Assembly (NCBI RefSeq): GCF_026393345.1 | Contig: NZ_JAPLAI010000052.1 | Coordinates: forward strand, 62,001 to 126,000 | Length of the DNA: 64,000 bases | Reading direction: 5' to 3' | Source of the DNA: Microbacterium sp. | Lineage (GTDB): Bacteria > Actinomycetota > Actinomycetes > Actinomycetales > Microbacteriaceae | Shown here: piece after piece, positions 8,247-16,849 of the stretch | Position numbering within the stretch: position 1 is the first letter of the stretch | Layout: every line of letters starts with the position of its first letter | Notes under the pieces: model-generated | What the model saw: only the letters and a program-made list of their open reading frames with translations | Database searches by the model: none | Told to the model about the DNA's origin: nothing | Program-made: the position numbers and the translations under genes

Positions 8247-9098
8247 TCAGAGCGCGGCGTGCTCCGGCACCCGCACCCGCTCGACCCCGCTGTAGACGTT
8301 CATCGACGTGCCGCGGAGGAATCCGACGAGGGTGAGCCCGGACGCGGCCGCCAGCTCGACCGCGAGCGACGACGGCGCGGAGACCGCGGCGAGCAGGGGG
8401 ATGCCGGCCATCACGGCCTTCTGCACGAGTTCGAAGCTCGCCCGGCCCGACACCTGAAGCACGGTGCGCCGCAGCGGCAGCCGGTCGTTCAGCACGGCCC
8501 AGCCGACGACCTTGTCGACGGCGTTGTGCCGGCCGACGTCCTCGCGGAGCACGAGCAGCTCGCCGGTGTCCACGTCGAACAGGGCGGCGGCGTGCAGTCC
8601 GCCGGTCTTGTCGAACACTGCCTGCTGTTCGCGCAGGCGATCGGGGAAGGTGGTGAGGATCGCCGCATCCACGGTCACGTCGTCGGTCGAGACGTCGTAC
8701 CGCGACACCGTCTCGACGGCGTCGATCGACGCCTTCCCGCACATGCCGCACGAGCTCGTGGTGTAGAAGTTCCGGGCTATGTCGGGTGACGGCGGGGTCA
8801 CCCCGGGCGCCAGGGTGACATCGAGCACGTTGTACGTGTTCTCCCTGCCGCCGGTGCCGGGACCGCCGCAGTGGATGGCGCCGTGGAATTCCTCGCCGCG
8901 CCCGATGACGGCCTCCGACACCAGGAACCCCGCGGCGAGCTCGACGTCGTGGCCGGGGGTGCGCATCGTGATCGCGAGGGGGCTCCCCGCCACGCGGATC
9001 TCCAGCGGCTCCTCCACGGCGAGCACATCGGCCCGCCGGGTCGGTTCCTCGCCCAGCCGGATCTTCACCACCGGACGACGTGCCGTGATGCGTCCCAT
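8247..9098 (-). CDS. fdhD: FdhD, formate dehydrogenase accessory sulfurtransferase
   Basis: 283 residues. The central [10 protein letters not shown] (about residues 115-124) holds the CxxC pair that in E. coli FdhD relays sulfur from IscS to the Mo cofactor. Other family blocks are [33 protein letters not shown] and [12 protein letters not shown]. It starts 1 nt after the moaA stop, so the two form an operon. Together with the FdhF/YdeP-type enzyme at 27.7-30.1 kb, it suggests that a sulfurated bis-MGD enzyme is made. Confidence 0.95.
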   Translation of the reverse strand: MGRITARRPVVKIRLGEEPTRRADVLAVEEPLEIRVAGSPLAITMRTPGHDVELAAGFLVSEAVIGRGEEFHGAIHCGGPGTGGRENTYNVLDVTLAPGVTPPSPDIARNFYTTSSCGMCGKASIDAVETVSRYDVSTDDVTVDAAILTTFPDRLREQQAVFDKTGGLHAAALFDVDTGELLVLREDVGRHNAVDKVVGWAVLNDRLPLRRTVLQVSGRASFELVQKAVMAGIPLLAAVSAPSSLAVELAAASGLTLVGFLRGTSMNVYSGVERVRVPEHAAL

Positions 9099-9099
9099 G

Positions 9100-10164
9100 T
9101 CAGCCTCCGATCGCGTTCATACCACGGGCCGGTTGCAGGAAACCGGGGTCGTCGATGGCGTGACCGGGGAGCTTTCGCGCCACGCAGGAGCGCAGCATCC
9201 GGTCGATGTCCTCGTCCGTGCCGCCCTGCCGCAGCACCGGCACCAGGTCGAACTCGGTGGTCGAGAACAGGCAGTTGCGCAGCTGCCCGTCGGCGGTGAG
9301 CCGCAGGCGGTCGCAGTCGCCGCAGAACGGCGCGGTGACCGAGGCGATGACCCCGACGGTGTGCGGTCCGCCGTCGAGGGTCCACCGTTCCGCCGGCGCA
9401 CCCCCTCGACCGGGGACGGGGGTGAGCGTCCACCGGGCGGCGAGCGCGGCGAGGATCTCGTCGCGCGTGACCATCTGCGTGCGATCCCAGGTGTGTCCGG
9501 CATCCAGCGGCATCTGCTCGATGAACCGCAGCTGCGCGCCCTGTCCGATCGCGAAGTCGACCAGGTCGACGAGTTCGTCGTCGTTGACGCCGCGCATGGC
9601 GACGGCGTTGAGCTTCAGCGGGGCGAGCCCGGATGCGGCTGCCGCGGCGATCCCCTCGAGCACGTCGTCGAGCCGGTCGCGGCGGGTGAGCGCGGCGAAC
9701 CGGTCCCGCCGGATCGTGTCGATGGAGATGTTGAGACGGCTAAGGCCCGCCGCGGCGAGATCGGGCAGCACCTCGGGCAGTCGGATGCCGTTCGTCGTCA
9801 TCGCGATCTGCACCGGCCCCGCGGGTCCCTCGATCGCCGAAAGCCGGCGCACCACGTCGACGATGTCGCGGCGCAGCAGCGGCTCCCCGCCGGTGAGGCG
9901 GAACGTGCTGATGCCGTCTGCGGCGGCCACCCGGGCGATCCGTTCGATCTCCTCGAGGGTGAGGATGCTCTCGCGGGCGAGCCACTCGTTGCCCTGCTCC
10001 GGCATGCAGTACGTGCAGCGCAGCGAGCACCGATCGGTCAGCGAGATGCGCAGGTCACGGTGCACCCGGCCGTGCGTGTCGACGAGCGGGTCGCCGATCG
10101 CGGCCGGGCCCGTCGCAGCGACCGCTGGGCGGGCGCGCGGCATGCCGACCATCAACGCCGTCAC
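9100..10164 (-). CDS. moaA: MoaA, GTP 3',8-cyclase
   Basis: 354 residues. The radical-SAM cluster CSLRCTYCM (CxxxCxxC) is at about residues 48-56. The second, C-terminal Fe-S site is in [10 protein letters not shown] with NCLF further on (CxxC...C). The protein ends GG, as MoaA does. It performs the first Mo-cofactor step, GTP to cyclic pyranopterin precursor. I chose the GTG start because GGGGAG lies upstream and because this GTG overlaps the stop of a nine-codon leader ORF (GTGA). It is co-transcribed with fdhD; its partner moaC is at 23.3 kb. Confidence 0.94.
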   Translation of the reverse strand: MTALMVGMPRARPAVAATGPAAIGDPLVDTHGRVHRDLRISLTDRCSLRCTYCMPEQGNEWLARESILTLEEIERIARVAAADGISTFRLTGGEPLLRRDIVDVVRRLSAIEGPAGPVQIAMTTNGIRLPEVLPDLAAAGLSRLNISIDTIRRDRFAALTRRDRLDDVLEGIAAAAASGLAPLKLNAVAMRGVNDDELVDLVDFAIGQGAQLRFIEQMPLDAGHTWDRTQMVTRDEILAALAARWTLTPVPGRGGAPAERWTLDGGPHTVGVIASVTAPFCGDCDRLRLTADGQLRNCLFSTTEFDLVPVLRQGGTDEDIDRMLRSCVARKLPGHAIDDPGFLQPARGMNAIGG

Positions 10165-10190
10165 GACGCGGCTCCCCTGACACGCTGCAT
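10161..10190 (-). CDS. Putative leaderless nine-residue leader peptide upstream of moaA
   Basis: The reading frame is MQRVRGAAS followed by TGA. The TGA overlaps the GTG start of moaA in the GTGA arrangement typical of translational coupling. TACGCT (complement of 10197-10202) ends exactly 6 nt before the ATG, the spacing expected for a leaderless transcript. The frame differs from moaA, so it is not an N-terminal extension. This is inferred from position only. Confidence 0.4.
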   Translation of the reverse strand: MQRVRGAAS

Positions 10191-10350
10191 GCTCCGAGCG
10201 TACGCGCCCCGGAGGGGTGGGCGGCCGTATTATTCACGGTCCTCTCGGTCGCCTTTTTCCGCACGACGGGGCGAGAATCGGAGGGAACCGTGTCCGGGCA
10301 TCCGGCTGAGGGTCGGTGCACCGTTGCCGGCGCGGAGAAGGGCACGATCA

Positions 10351-11796
10351 ATGGACCTCCTCGATCCGCTTCTCCTGGCCAGGTGGCAGTTCGGTCTCAC
10401 GACCCTCTACCACTACCTGTTCGTGCCGCTCACGATCGGCATGGGGCTCGTGGTGGCGATCTTCCAGACCGTGTGGGTGCGCACCGGCCAGCCGAAGTGG
10501 CTGCAGCTGACGCGCCTGTTCGGCACCATCTTCCTCATCAACTTCGCGATGGGGGTCGTCACCGGCATCGTGCAGGAGTTCCAGTTCGGCATGAACTGGT
10601 CGTCCTACTCGCGGTTCGTCGGCGATGTGTTCGGGGCGCCGCTGGCGTTCGAGGGTCTGCTGGCCTTCTTCTTCGAGGCGACCTTCATCGGCCTGTGGAT
10701 CTTCGGCTGGGATCGGCTGAGCCGAAAGCTCCACCTCGCGACCATCTGGATGGCGTGGATCGGAGCGACCCTGTCGGCCTACTTCATCCTCGCGGCGAAC
10801 GCGTGGATGCAGAACCCGGTCGGGTACACGATGGCTACGGACGGGCACCGCGCCGAGCTGACGGACTTCGGGGCGGTGCTGACCAACCGGGTCGCGCTGG
10901 CCACTTTCCCGCACACCATGTTCTCCGCGTTCATGTTCGCCGCAGCCGTCGTGATCGCGGTCGCCGCCTGGCACCTGGTGCGCCATCAGCACGCCGAGGC
11001 GATGCTTCCTGCCCTCCGTTTCGGCATGTGGGGCATGCTCGTCGCGTTCGTCGGCGTGATCGTGTCCGGCGACCTGCTGGGCCTGCAGATGGTGGCCACC
11101 CAGCCCATGAAGATGGCCGCGGCGGAGGCACTGTACGACACGGCCTGCGGTCCGGCCGCATCCTTCTCACTCTTCTCCCTCGGCACCCCGGACGGCACGA
11201 GCGAGATCTGGTCGCTGCGCGTGCCGTATCTGCTGGCCTTCCTTTCGGAGCACGACTTCACCGCCTGCGTCGAGGGCATCAACGACCTGAACGCGCAGTA
11301 CACCGCACAGTGGCCGGAGTTCGCACAGCAGCTGGGCGGCGAGGGCCTGGACTTCGCCCCGACCATCTGGGTGACCTACTGGGCGTTCCGCTGGATGATG
11401 GGCTTCGGCGCGCTCGCCGCCGTGATCTCGGTCGTGGGGCTGTGGATCACGCGGCGCAAGGCCACCCGCCCGGTTCCCCGCTGGGCTTGGCGCGTGGCGA
11501 TCTGGTCGGCTCCGCTGCCGCTGCTCGGCAGCCTCGTCGGCTGGGTGTTCACCGAGATGGGCCGCCAGCCCTGGATCGTGTTCGGGCTGATGCTCACCGA
11601 GGACGGCGTGTCCCCCAGTGTCCCCGGGTGGACCGTCGCAATCTCGCTCGTCGCGTTCACCGCGATCTACGCGGCCCTCGCGGTCGTCGAGTTCGGTCTC
11701 ATCAAGAAAGCCGCCCAGAAGGGTCCCGACCCGATACCGGACCCGGATGCGGCGTCCGATGACACCGACACCCCCGTCCCGACGACGGTCTACTAG
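10351..11796 (+). CDS. cydA: Cytochrome bd ubiquinol oxidase subunit I
   Basis: 481 residues with about nine membrane helices. It starts MDLLDPLLLARWQFGLTTLYHYLFVPLTIG, carrying the N-terminal heme-ligand His region. FGMNWSSYSRFVGDVFGAPLAFEGL and the diagnostic GRQPW (in TEMGRQPW) follow. The Q loop is short, as in actinobacterial forms. It forms the quinol-oxidising, heme-bearing subunit of the high-affinity oxygen reductase. A GGAGAAGG-type site precedes the ATG. The upstream gap 10203-10350 contains TATTAT at about 10228 but no regulator site that I can defend. First of cydAB; cydDC follow. Confidence 0.96.
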   Translation: MDLLDPLLLARWQFGLTTLYHYLFVPLTIGMGLVVAIFQTVWVRTGQPKWLQLTRLFGTIFLINFAMGVVTGIVQEFQFGMNWSSYSRFVGDVFGAPLAFEGLLAFFFEATFIGLWIFGWDRLSRKLHLATIWMAWIGATLSAYFILAANAWMQNPVGYTMATDGHRAELTDFGAVLTNRVALATFPHTMFSAFMFAAAVVIAVAAWHLVRHQHAEAMLPALRFGMWGMLVAFVGVIVSGDLLGLQMVATQPMKMAAAEALYDTACGPAASFSLFSLGTPDGTSEIWSLRVPYLLAFLSEHDFTACVEGINDLNAQYTAQWPEFAQQLGGEGLDFAPTIWVTYWAFRWMMGFGALAAVISVVGLWITRRKATRPVPRWAWRVAIWSAPLPLLGSLVGWVFTEMGRQPWIVFGLMLTEDGVSPSVPGWTVAISLVAFTAIYAALAVVEFGLIKKAAQKGPDPIPDPDAASDDTDTPVPTTVY

Positions 11797-11807
11797 GAGC
11801 AGTGGTC

Positions 11808-12839
11808 ATGGATCTCGCATACCTGTGGTTCTTCATCGTCGGCGTGCTGTTCGTCGGCTACTTCGTGCTCGACGGCTTCGACTTCGGCGTCGGCATGTCG
11901 CTCCCCTTCCTCGGCAAGAACGACGTCTCGCGCCGCCAGGTCATCAACACGATCGGCCCCGTCTGGGACCTCAACGAGACCTGGGTGATCGTCGCCGGCG
12001 CCTGCCTGTTCGCCGCGTTCCCGGAGTGGTACGCGACGCTGTTCAGCGGGTTCTACCTGGCGCTGCTCCTCATCCTGCTGGCGCTCATCGCCCGCGGCGT
12101 CTCGTTCGAGTACCGGCACCAGCGCGACTCGCTGCGGTGGAAGCGCGGCTTCGATCGCATGATCGTCGTCGGCTCGGCCCTCCCCGCCTTCCTTTGGGGC
12201 GTCGCGGTGGCGAACATCGTGCAGGGCGTGCCGCTGGATCAGGACCACGAGTTCGTCGGGTCGCTCCTGACCCTGCTGAACCCCTACGGGTTGCTGGGCG
12301 GTCTCACCACCCTGCTGCTGTTCTTCACCCACGGCGTGTACTTCGTCGCACTGAAGACCGACGGTCAGGTGCGGGCGGACGCCCGCCGCCTCGCCAGCCG
12401 CTCGGGCCTTCTCACCGTGGTCATCGCGGCCCTGTTCCTCCTGTGGACCGTGCTGAACGCCGCATCCGCGGGCGCCCCGGCGCTGCTGCTCGTGATCGTC
12501 TGCGCTGCGGTGGCGGCGGTGCTGCTCATCGCCTCGCTCGTCGCGAACGGCGCGGGTCGCGAGGGCTGGGCGTTCGGCTTCGGTGCCGGCACGGTCGCCT
12601 TCGCGGTGCTGACCCTGTGGCTGGCGCTGTTCCCGAACGTGATGCCGTCGACGACCGACCCGGCCTTCAGCCTGACGATCGAGAACGCGTCGAGCACGGA
12701 CTACACGCTGACGATCATGTCGTGGGCGGCGATCATCTTCCTGCCGCTGGTGCTGCTGTACCAGGGCTGGACGTACTGGGTCTTCCGCAAGCGCGTCACC
12801 CGCTCGCACATCGAGAAGGCCGCCGCCGGCGTGCATTGA
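11808..12839 (+). CDS. cydB: Cytochrome bd ubiquinol oxidase subunit II
   Basis: 343 residues, about eight membrane segments. The N-terminal LAYLWFFIVGVLFVGYFVLDGFDFGVGM contains the family hallmark LDGFDFG. WDLNETWVIVAG and ENASS-containing segments follow. It is the second structural subunit and packs against CydA. The ATG at 11808 has AGGAG 8 nt upstream, which makes it a better start than the GTG at 11802. It begins just after the cydA stop, so the genes are co-transcribed. Confidence 0.95.
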   Translation: MDLAYLWFFIVGVLFVGYFVLDGFDFGVGMSLPFLGKNDVSRRQVINTIGPVWDLNETWVIVAGACLFAAFPEWYATLFSGFYLALLLILLALIARGVSFEYRHQRDSLRWKRGFDRMIVVGSALPAFLWGVAVANIVQGVPLDQDHEFVGSLLTLLNPYGLLGGLTTLLLFFTHGVYFVALKTDGQVRADARRLASRSGLLTVVIAALFLLWTVLNAASAGAPALLLVIVCAAVAAVLLIASLVANGAGREGWAFGFGAGTVAFAVLTLWLALFPNVMPSTTDPAFSLTIENASSTDYTLTIMSWAAIIFLPLVLLYQGWTYWVFRKRVTRSHIEKAAAGVH

Positions 12840-12845
12840 GCCGTC

Positions 12846-12960
12846 GCTCACCTGTCGCTTCTTGCGGTCGCAGATCGCCGTTGGCGACAGGTGAGCGGGC
12901 TTCCCTCCGGCTCACCTGTCGCCACGTGCGGGTGGACATCGCAGGATGCGACAGGTGAGC
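12846..12960. repeat. Two tandem 51-bp palindromic elements
   Basis: Arms GCTCACCTGTCGC (12846-12858, 12910-12922) pair with GCGACAGGTGAGC (12884-12896, 12948-12960). Each element is exactly 51 bp with a 25-bp loop. The loops also align without gaps (shared TGCGG and ATCGC), so the whole 51-bp unit was duplicated and diverged. It lies between cydB and cydD. Confidence 0.8.
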
Positions 12961-13030
12961 GGGCCGCGGGCGGCGGGGCGGCGAACAGAGGCGAGCGGCG
13001 GGCGGCGGGCGGCGGGCGGCGAACAGAGGC
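12961..13030. repeat. GGC-rich simple repeat with a duplicated 15-mer
   Basis: GCGGCGAACAGAGGC occurs at 12978-12992 and 13016-13030, separated by a (GGCG/GGCGG)n stretch. It lies immediately before cydD and leaves no room for an obvious ribosome-binding site for upstream ATG codons. Confidence 0.6.
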
Positions 13031-13063
13031 TGGCTCTCAGCCATGATGAGGCAGGATCGAACA

Positions 13064-14851
13064 GTGAGTACGGATGCGGTCGACGCGCCCCCGCGTGTCA
13101 GCAACCGTCCCATCGACCCCCGCCTGCTGCGGTACAGCACCGCATCCCGCGGGTTCCTGGTCACGACCGCCGCGATCGTGCTGGCGCAGACCGGCACGAC
13201 TATCGGCTTCGCCTATGCGCTCACCCGAGCCCTGGTGGGCGCGATCGAGGGCGAGCGCGTGGAGACGCTGCTCCCCTGGGTCGGTCTGGGCGCGGTGCTC
13301 GTGGTGCTGCGCGCCCTTCTCATCGCGGCCGGTGAGCGCACGTCGGCGCGGGGTGCCGCCCGGGCGTCGCTGCAGCTGCGGGACGGCCTCGTCCGAGCCG
13401 TCGAGAAGCTCGGCCCCGGCTGGCTGACCGGTCGCAACAGCGCCGCCCTCGCGGTCACGGCGGGGCACGGACTCGAGGCGCTCGACGCCTACTTCGGCCG
13501 GTATCTGCCGCAGCTGGTCGCCACGGCGGTCACGATGCCGATCCTCGTGCTCGCGATCCTCGTGTCCGATCCGCTGTCGGGCCTCACCGTGATCATCACG
13601 ATGCCACTGATCCCGATCTTCATGGTGCTGATCGGCATGGCGACCCGCGCCGTGCAGAACACGCAGTACGGCACGCTCCGCCGGCTCGCGACCCGGTTCG
13701 CCGACACCGTCGCGGGGCTGTCGACGCTGAAGATCTACGGCCGACAGCACCGGGCCGCGGACAGCATGGAGACCGTCACCCGCGACTACAAGCGCGAGAC
13801 GATGGCGGTGCTGCGAGTGTCGTTCCTCTCCGGATTCGCGCTGGAGTTCCTCGCGTCGATCTCGGTGGCGATCATCGCGGTGACCATCGGCTTCCGCCTC
13901 CTCGGCGGCGAGATGCCGCTGCTGGTCGGCCTGTTCGTGCTTCTCCTCGCCCCGGAGGCCTACCTGCCGCTGCGTCAGGTGGGGGTGCAGTTCCACGCCG
14001 CCGCCGAGGGCGTCGCGGCCACCGACGAGATCTTCGACACCCTCGACGCCGCATCCATATCCGCGGTCGCTGACTCCCCGGCCGTTGAGCGAGCGCAGCG
14101 AGACGAAACGCCCGGGGTCGGTGAGCGAGCGCAGCTCACCGACCGGGACGCCCCGCTGCTGTCAACCCGCGGCCTCACGGTCACGCGCGGCGACCGCCTC
14201 ATCGGACCGATCGACCTCGACGTCCGCGCCGGTGAGATCGTGCTCCTCGTGGGTCCGAGCGGCGCGGGCAAGTCGAGCCTGCTCGCGGCCCTGCTCGGCT
14301 TTGCCCCCGCCGACGGCGAGATCCGGGTCACGGGTAAGGTCGCGGCCGATGCCCGCCGCATCCTGTCCTGGGTGGGACAGTGGGCGGGTCTCATGGCCGG
14401 CACCGTCGGCCAGAACGTCGCGCTCGGCGACGCCGCGCCGGAGGCCGCGCGCATCGACGCGTGCCTGCGCGATGCCCGCGTCGACGTGCCCGCGGACCTC
14501 ACCCTCGGTGCGACCGGGTCGGGGCTCTCCGGCGGTCAGGCACAGCGCGTCGCGATCGCCCGCGGGCTGTACCGACTGCGGTCCGGGCGGGCGCACGTCC
14601 TCGTGCTCGACGAGCCGTCCAGCGCCCTGGACGCACAGACCGAGGGGGAGATCTGGCGGATGCTGCGCGCCGAGGCCGACAGCGGCGCCGGCGTGCTGCT
14701 CATCTCGCATCGGACGTCCGCGCGGGCGATCGCCGACCGCATCCTGACCCTCGCGCCTCCCGCTGCCTCGCACGCACCGGCAGTCGTGGCAGCGTCGGCC
14801 GCCCCCGATGTCGCTGCAACCGCCCCCGCGCGGATGGCGGAAGGCCGATGA
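13064..14851 (+). CDS. cydD: CydD, cysteine/glutathione-exporter ABC subunit for bd oxidase assembly
   Basis: 595 residues from this GTG; in-frame ATGs at 13043 and 13046 would add 6-7 residues but lack a ribosome site. An ABC exporter transmembrane domain (about residues 20-310) is followed by a nucleotide-binding domain with GPSGAGKSS (Walker A), LSGGQAQR (signature) and HVLVLDEPSSALD (Walker B). CydDC heterodimers export thiols and are needed for cytochrome bd maturation. The linker between domains (about 14075-14150) carries an inserted repeat, translated AVERAQRDETPGVGERAQL. The tail is Ala/Pro-rich. It overlaps cydC by 4 nt (ATGA). Confidence 0.9.
   Translation: MSTDAVDAPPRVSNRPIDPRLLRYSTASRGFLVTTAAIVLAQTGTTIGFAYALTRALVGAIEGERVETLLPWVGLGAVLVVLRALLIAAGERTSARGAARASLQLRDGLVRAVEKLGPGWLTGRNSAALAVTAGHGLEALDAYFGRYLPQLVATAVTMPILVLAILVSDPLSGLTVIITMPLIPIFMVLIGMATRAVQNTQYGTLRRLATRFADTVAGLSTLKIYGRQHRAADSMETVTRDYKRETMAVLRVSFLSGFALEFLASISVAIIAVTIGFRLLGGEMPLLVGLFVLLLAPEAYLPLRQVGVQFHAAAEGVAATDEIFDTLDAASISAVADSPAVERAQRDETPGVGERAQLTDRDAPLLSTRGLTVTRGDRLIGPIDLDVRAGEIVLLVGPSGAGKSSLLAALLGFAPADGEIRVTGKVAADARRILSWVGQWAGLMAGTVGQNVALGDAAPEAARIDACLRDARVDVPADLTLGATGSGLSGGQAQRVAIARGLYRLRSGRAHVLVLDEPSSALDAQTEGEIWRMLRAEADSGAGVLLISHRTSARAIADRILTLAPPAASHAPAVVAASAAPDVAATAPARMAEGR
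14084..14144 (+). repeat. Repeat element inside the cydD coding region
   Basis: 14084-14110 begins GTTGAGCGAGCGCAGCGAGA and ends CGAAACG. It is followed at 14116-14144 by a perfect hairpin with arms GGTCGGTGAGC and GCTCACCGACC and loop GAGCGCA. The shared core is GAGCGAGCGCAGC. From memory, this kind of word is common in intergenic regions of Microbacteriaceae; here it is read in frame between the membrane and ATPase domains of CydD. Confidence 0.75.
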
Positions 14852-16551
14852 GCGGGGCCACGGCACGGCCGGACACCGCGACGCGTCAGGTACTGCGGGC
14901 GGCGCAGCCGCCGCTCCGGCAGTTCCGGTGGGCGATCGCCTCCGGCCTCGGCACCGCCGTCAGCGCCATCGCGCTGCTCGCCGCGAGCGCCTGGCTGATC
15001 ACGCGTGCCGCGGAACAGCCCGCGGTGATGTACATCTCGGCGGTCGTCGTCGCCGTCCGGGCGTTCGCGCTCGGGCGCGGCGTGTTCCGCTACCTGGAGC
15101 GGTTGACGAGCCACGACGCCGCGCTCGGCCGCCTGGCGACACTGCGCGCCGGACTCGTCCGCCGCATCGTGCCGCTCGCCCCCGACGGGCTCGGCACCGC
15201 CCGGCGCGGCGCACTGCTCTCCCGCCTCGTGGACGACGTCGACGAACTGCAGAACCTCTCCCTCCGCGTCGTGTTGCCGCTGTCGGTCGCGGGCCTCGCG
15301 TCGATCGCCAGCGTCGTGTTCGTCGCGTTCCTCTCGCCCCTCGCGGCCGTCGTCCTCGCCGCGTGCCTGATCGTCGCGTTCGCGCTGGCGGTGTGGGTCG
15401 GCTGGGCCGCGGGCGCACGCGCCGAGCGTCAGGTCGCCGGCCTCCGCGCCCGCCTCGCCGACGCGCTGCTCGACGAGCTCGTCTCGCTCGACGTGCTCAC
15501 CGCGTTCGATGCGACGGATGCGGCGCACGCCCGCGTCCGCGACGCCGACGATGCACTGCGGCGCGCCACCGTGCGACGGGCCGGGGCGCAGGGGCTCACC
15601 TCGGGCGCGGTGTCGCTCCTCGCCGGCATCGCCTCGCTCGTGGCGTTGCTGCTCGCGCTGCCGCACCTCGGGCAGGGCGGATTCACCGGGCCAGCTCTCG
15701 CGGTCGTCGTGCTGTTGCCGATGGCGGTGTTCGAGGTGTTCGGTCCGGTCCCCCTCGCCCTCGCCTCCTGGCGGCAGGTGCGTGCCGCGGCCGAGCGCGT
15801 CGCCGACACGGTGCCCAATCGCATCCCGGACGGACTCCCCCGCGACGAGCCGACACCCACGGGTGTCGCACCGGCGCTCGGCGACGGCATCCACCTGTCC
15901 GGCCTCCGTGCGCGCTGGCCGGCCCGCAGCGGCGAGAGCGGCGACGCCGGGATGCTGCGGCACATCGACCTGCACGTCGCCCCGGGCGAACGGGTGCTCG
16001 TGACCGGCCCGAGCGGCGCGGGCAAGACCACCCTCGCGCACGTGCTCGTGCGCTTCCTCGACTACGAGGGCTCATATCGGATCGGTGGCCGCGAGGCGCG
16101 CGAGCTCGCCGGCGACGACCTACGCCGGACGATCGGCCTGTGCGAGCAGGACCCGTATCTGTTCGATGAGTCGCTGCGGCAGAACCTGCTGTTCGCGCAG
16201 GACGGCGCGAGCGACGAGGAGCTGTGGGCCGTGCTCGAACGGGTCGGCCTCGGCGACTGGGCCCGGGAGCGCGGCGGCCTCGATGCCCCCCTCGGCGAGC
16301 GCGGCATCCTCACCTCGGGCGGTCAGGCGCAGCGGATCACGCTCGCCCGGGCCCTCCTCACCGGCTTCCCCGTGCTCGTGCTCGACGAGCCGACCGCGGG
16401 CGTCGACCCGGCCGCATCCGACGCCCTGCTGGCCGACCTGCTGGGCGCTGTCGATCCCGGCCGCGCCGTGATCCTCATCTCCCATGTGGCCGTGCCGGCT
16501 GGCCTCGTCGACCGCGAGGTGCATCTCGAGGACGGCCGCACCGTCGTCTGA
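14848..16551 (+). CDS. cydC: CydC, partner ABC subunit of CydD
   Basis: 567 residues. A transmembrane domain (about 15-320, with RGVFRYLERLTSHDAALG, typical of CydC) precedes an ATPase domain with GPSGAGKTT, EQDPYLFDESLRQNLLFAQ (Q-loop region), TSGGQAQR (signature with T in place of L) and FPVLVLDEPTAGVDP. It forms the heterodimeric thiol exporter with CydD. The start overlaps the cydD stop (ATGA). It is the last gene of the cyd block; the next region is repeat-rich and non-coding. Confidence 0.93.
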   Translation: MSGATARPDTATRQVLRAAQPPLRQFRWAIASGLGTAVSAIALLAASAWLITRAAEQPAVMYISAVVVAVRAFALGRGVFRYLERLTSHDAALGRLATLRAGLVRRIVPLAPDGLGTARRGALLSRLVDDVDELQNLSLRVVLPLSVAGLASIASVVFVAFLSPLAAVVLAACLIVAFALAVWVGWAAGARAERQVAGLRARLADALLDELVSLDVLTAFDATDAAHARVRDADDALRRATVRRAGAQGLTSGAVSLLAGIASLVALLLALPHLGQGGFTGPALAVVVLLPMAVFEVFGPVPLALASWRQVRAAAERVADTVPNRIPDGLPRDEPTPTGVAPALGDGIHLSGLRARWPARSGESGDAGMLRHIDLHVAPGERVLVTGPSGAGKTTLAHVLVRFLDYEGSYRIGGREARELAGDDLRRTIGLCEQDPYLFDESLRQNLLFAQDGASDEELWAVLERVGLGDWARERGGLDAPLGERGILTSGGQAQRITLARALLTGFPVLVLDEPTAGVDPAASDALLADLLGAVDPGRAVILISHVAVPAGLVDREVHLEDGRTVV

Positions 16552-16577
16552 GGCCCCGGCGTGCGTCGCACCCCGAG

Positions 16578-16784
16578 CCCGCGTTCGGGGATCCGGTCCC
16601 TCCCCCGAGCCGTCGTTCGGAGATCGCCGCTCGCACGCGCGCCGTCGTTCGGAGATCGCCGCCCATTCGTCCGCCTCTCCCACCTCCAGCCGGCGTATCC
16701 CGCCCGAGATCCGAACGACGGCTCGAGCGACCCCGAAGAGATCCGAACGACGGTGCGGGGGTCCGGGCAACCTCCGAAGGACGG
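16578..16784. repeat. Inverted array of period-32 repeats (three forward, three reverse)
   Basis: CCGTCGTTCGGAGATC is at 16610-16625 and 16642-16657. A diverged copy ends at 16593, giving an exact 32-bp period. The reverse form GATCCGAACGACGG is at 16708-16721 and 16740-16753 (also 32 bp apart), with a diverged copy at 16771-16784. The array is a dyad centred near 16682. It fills the gap between the convergent cydC and GNAT genes. No gene is visible in 16552-17044. Confidence 0.8.
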
Positions 16785-16849
16785 CACGGCAGGTCACGGC
16801 CGCTGCACATGCTGCTGCGGTGGGCCGGGATCCGGTCCCGGGTCGGGGG

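Noticed and set aside
10203..10350. Rex-type operator upstream of cydA
   Set aside because: Only a half-site-like TTCAC near 10233 is visible; there is no matching inverted half.
8779..10350. N-terminal extension of CydA by about 520 residues across moaA and fdhD
   Set aside because: The frame is open only because of high GC. CydA homologues begin at the MDLLDPLLLARWQFG segment and a ribosome site precedes that ATG.
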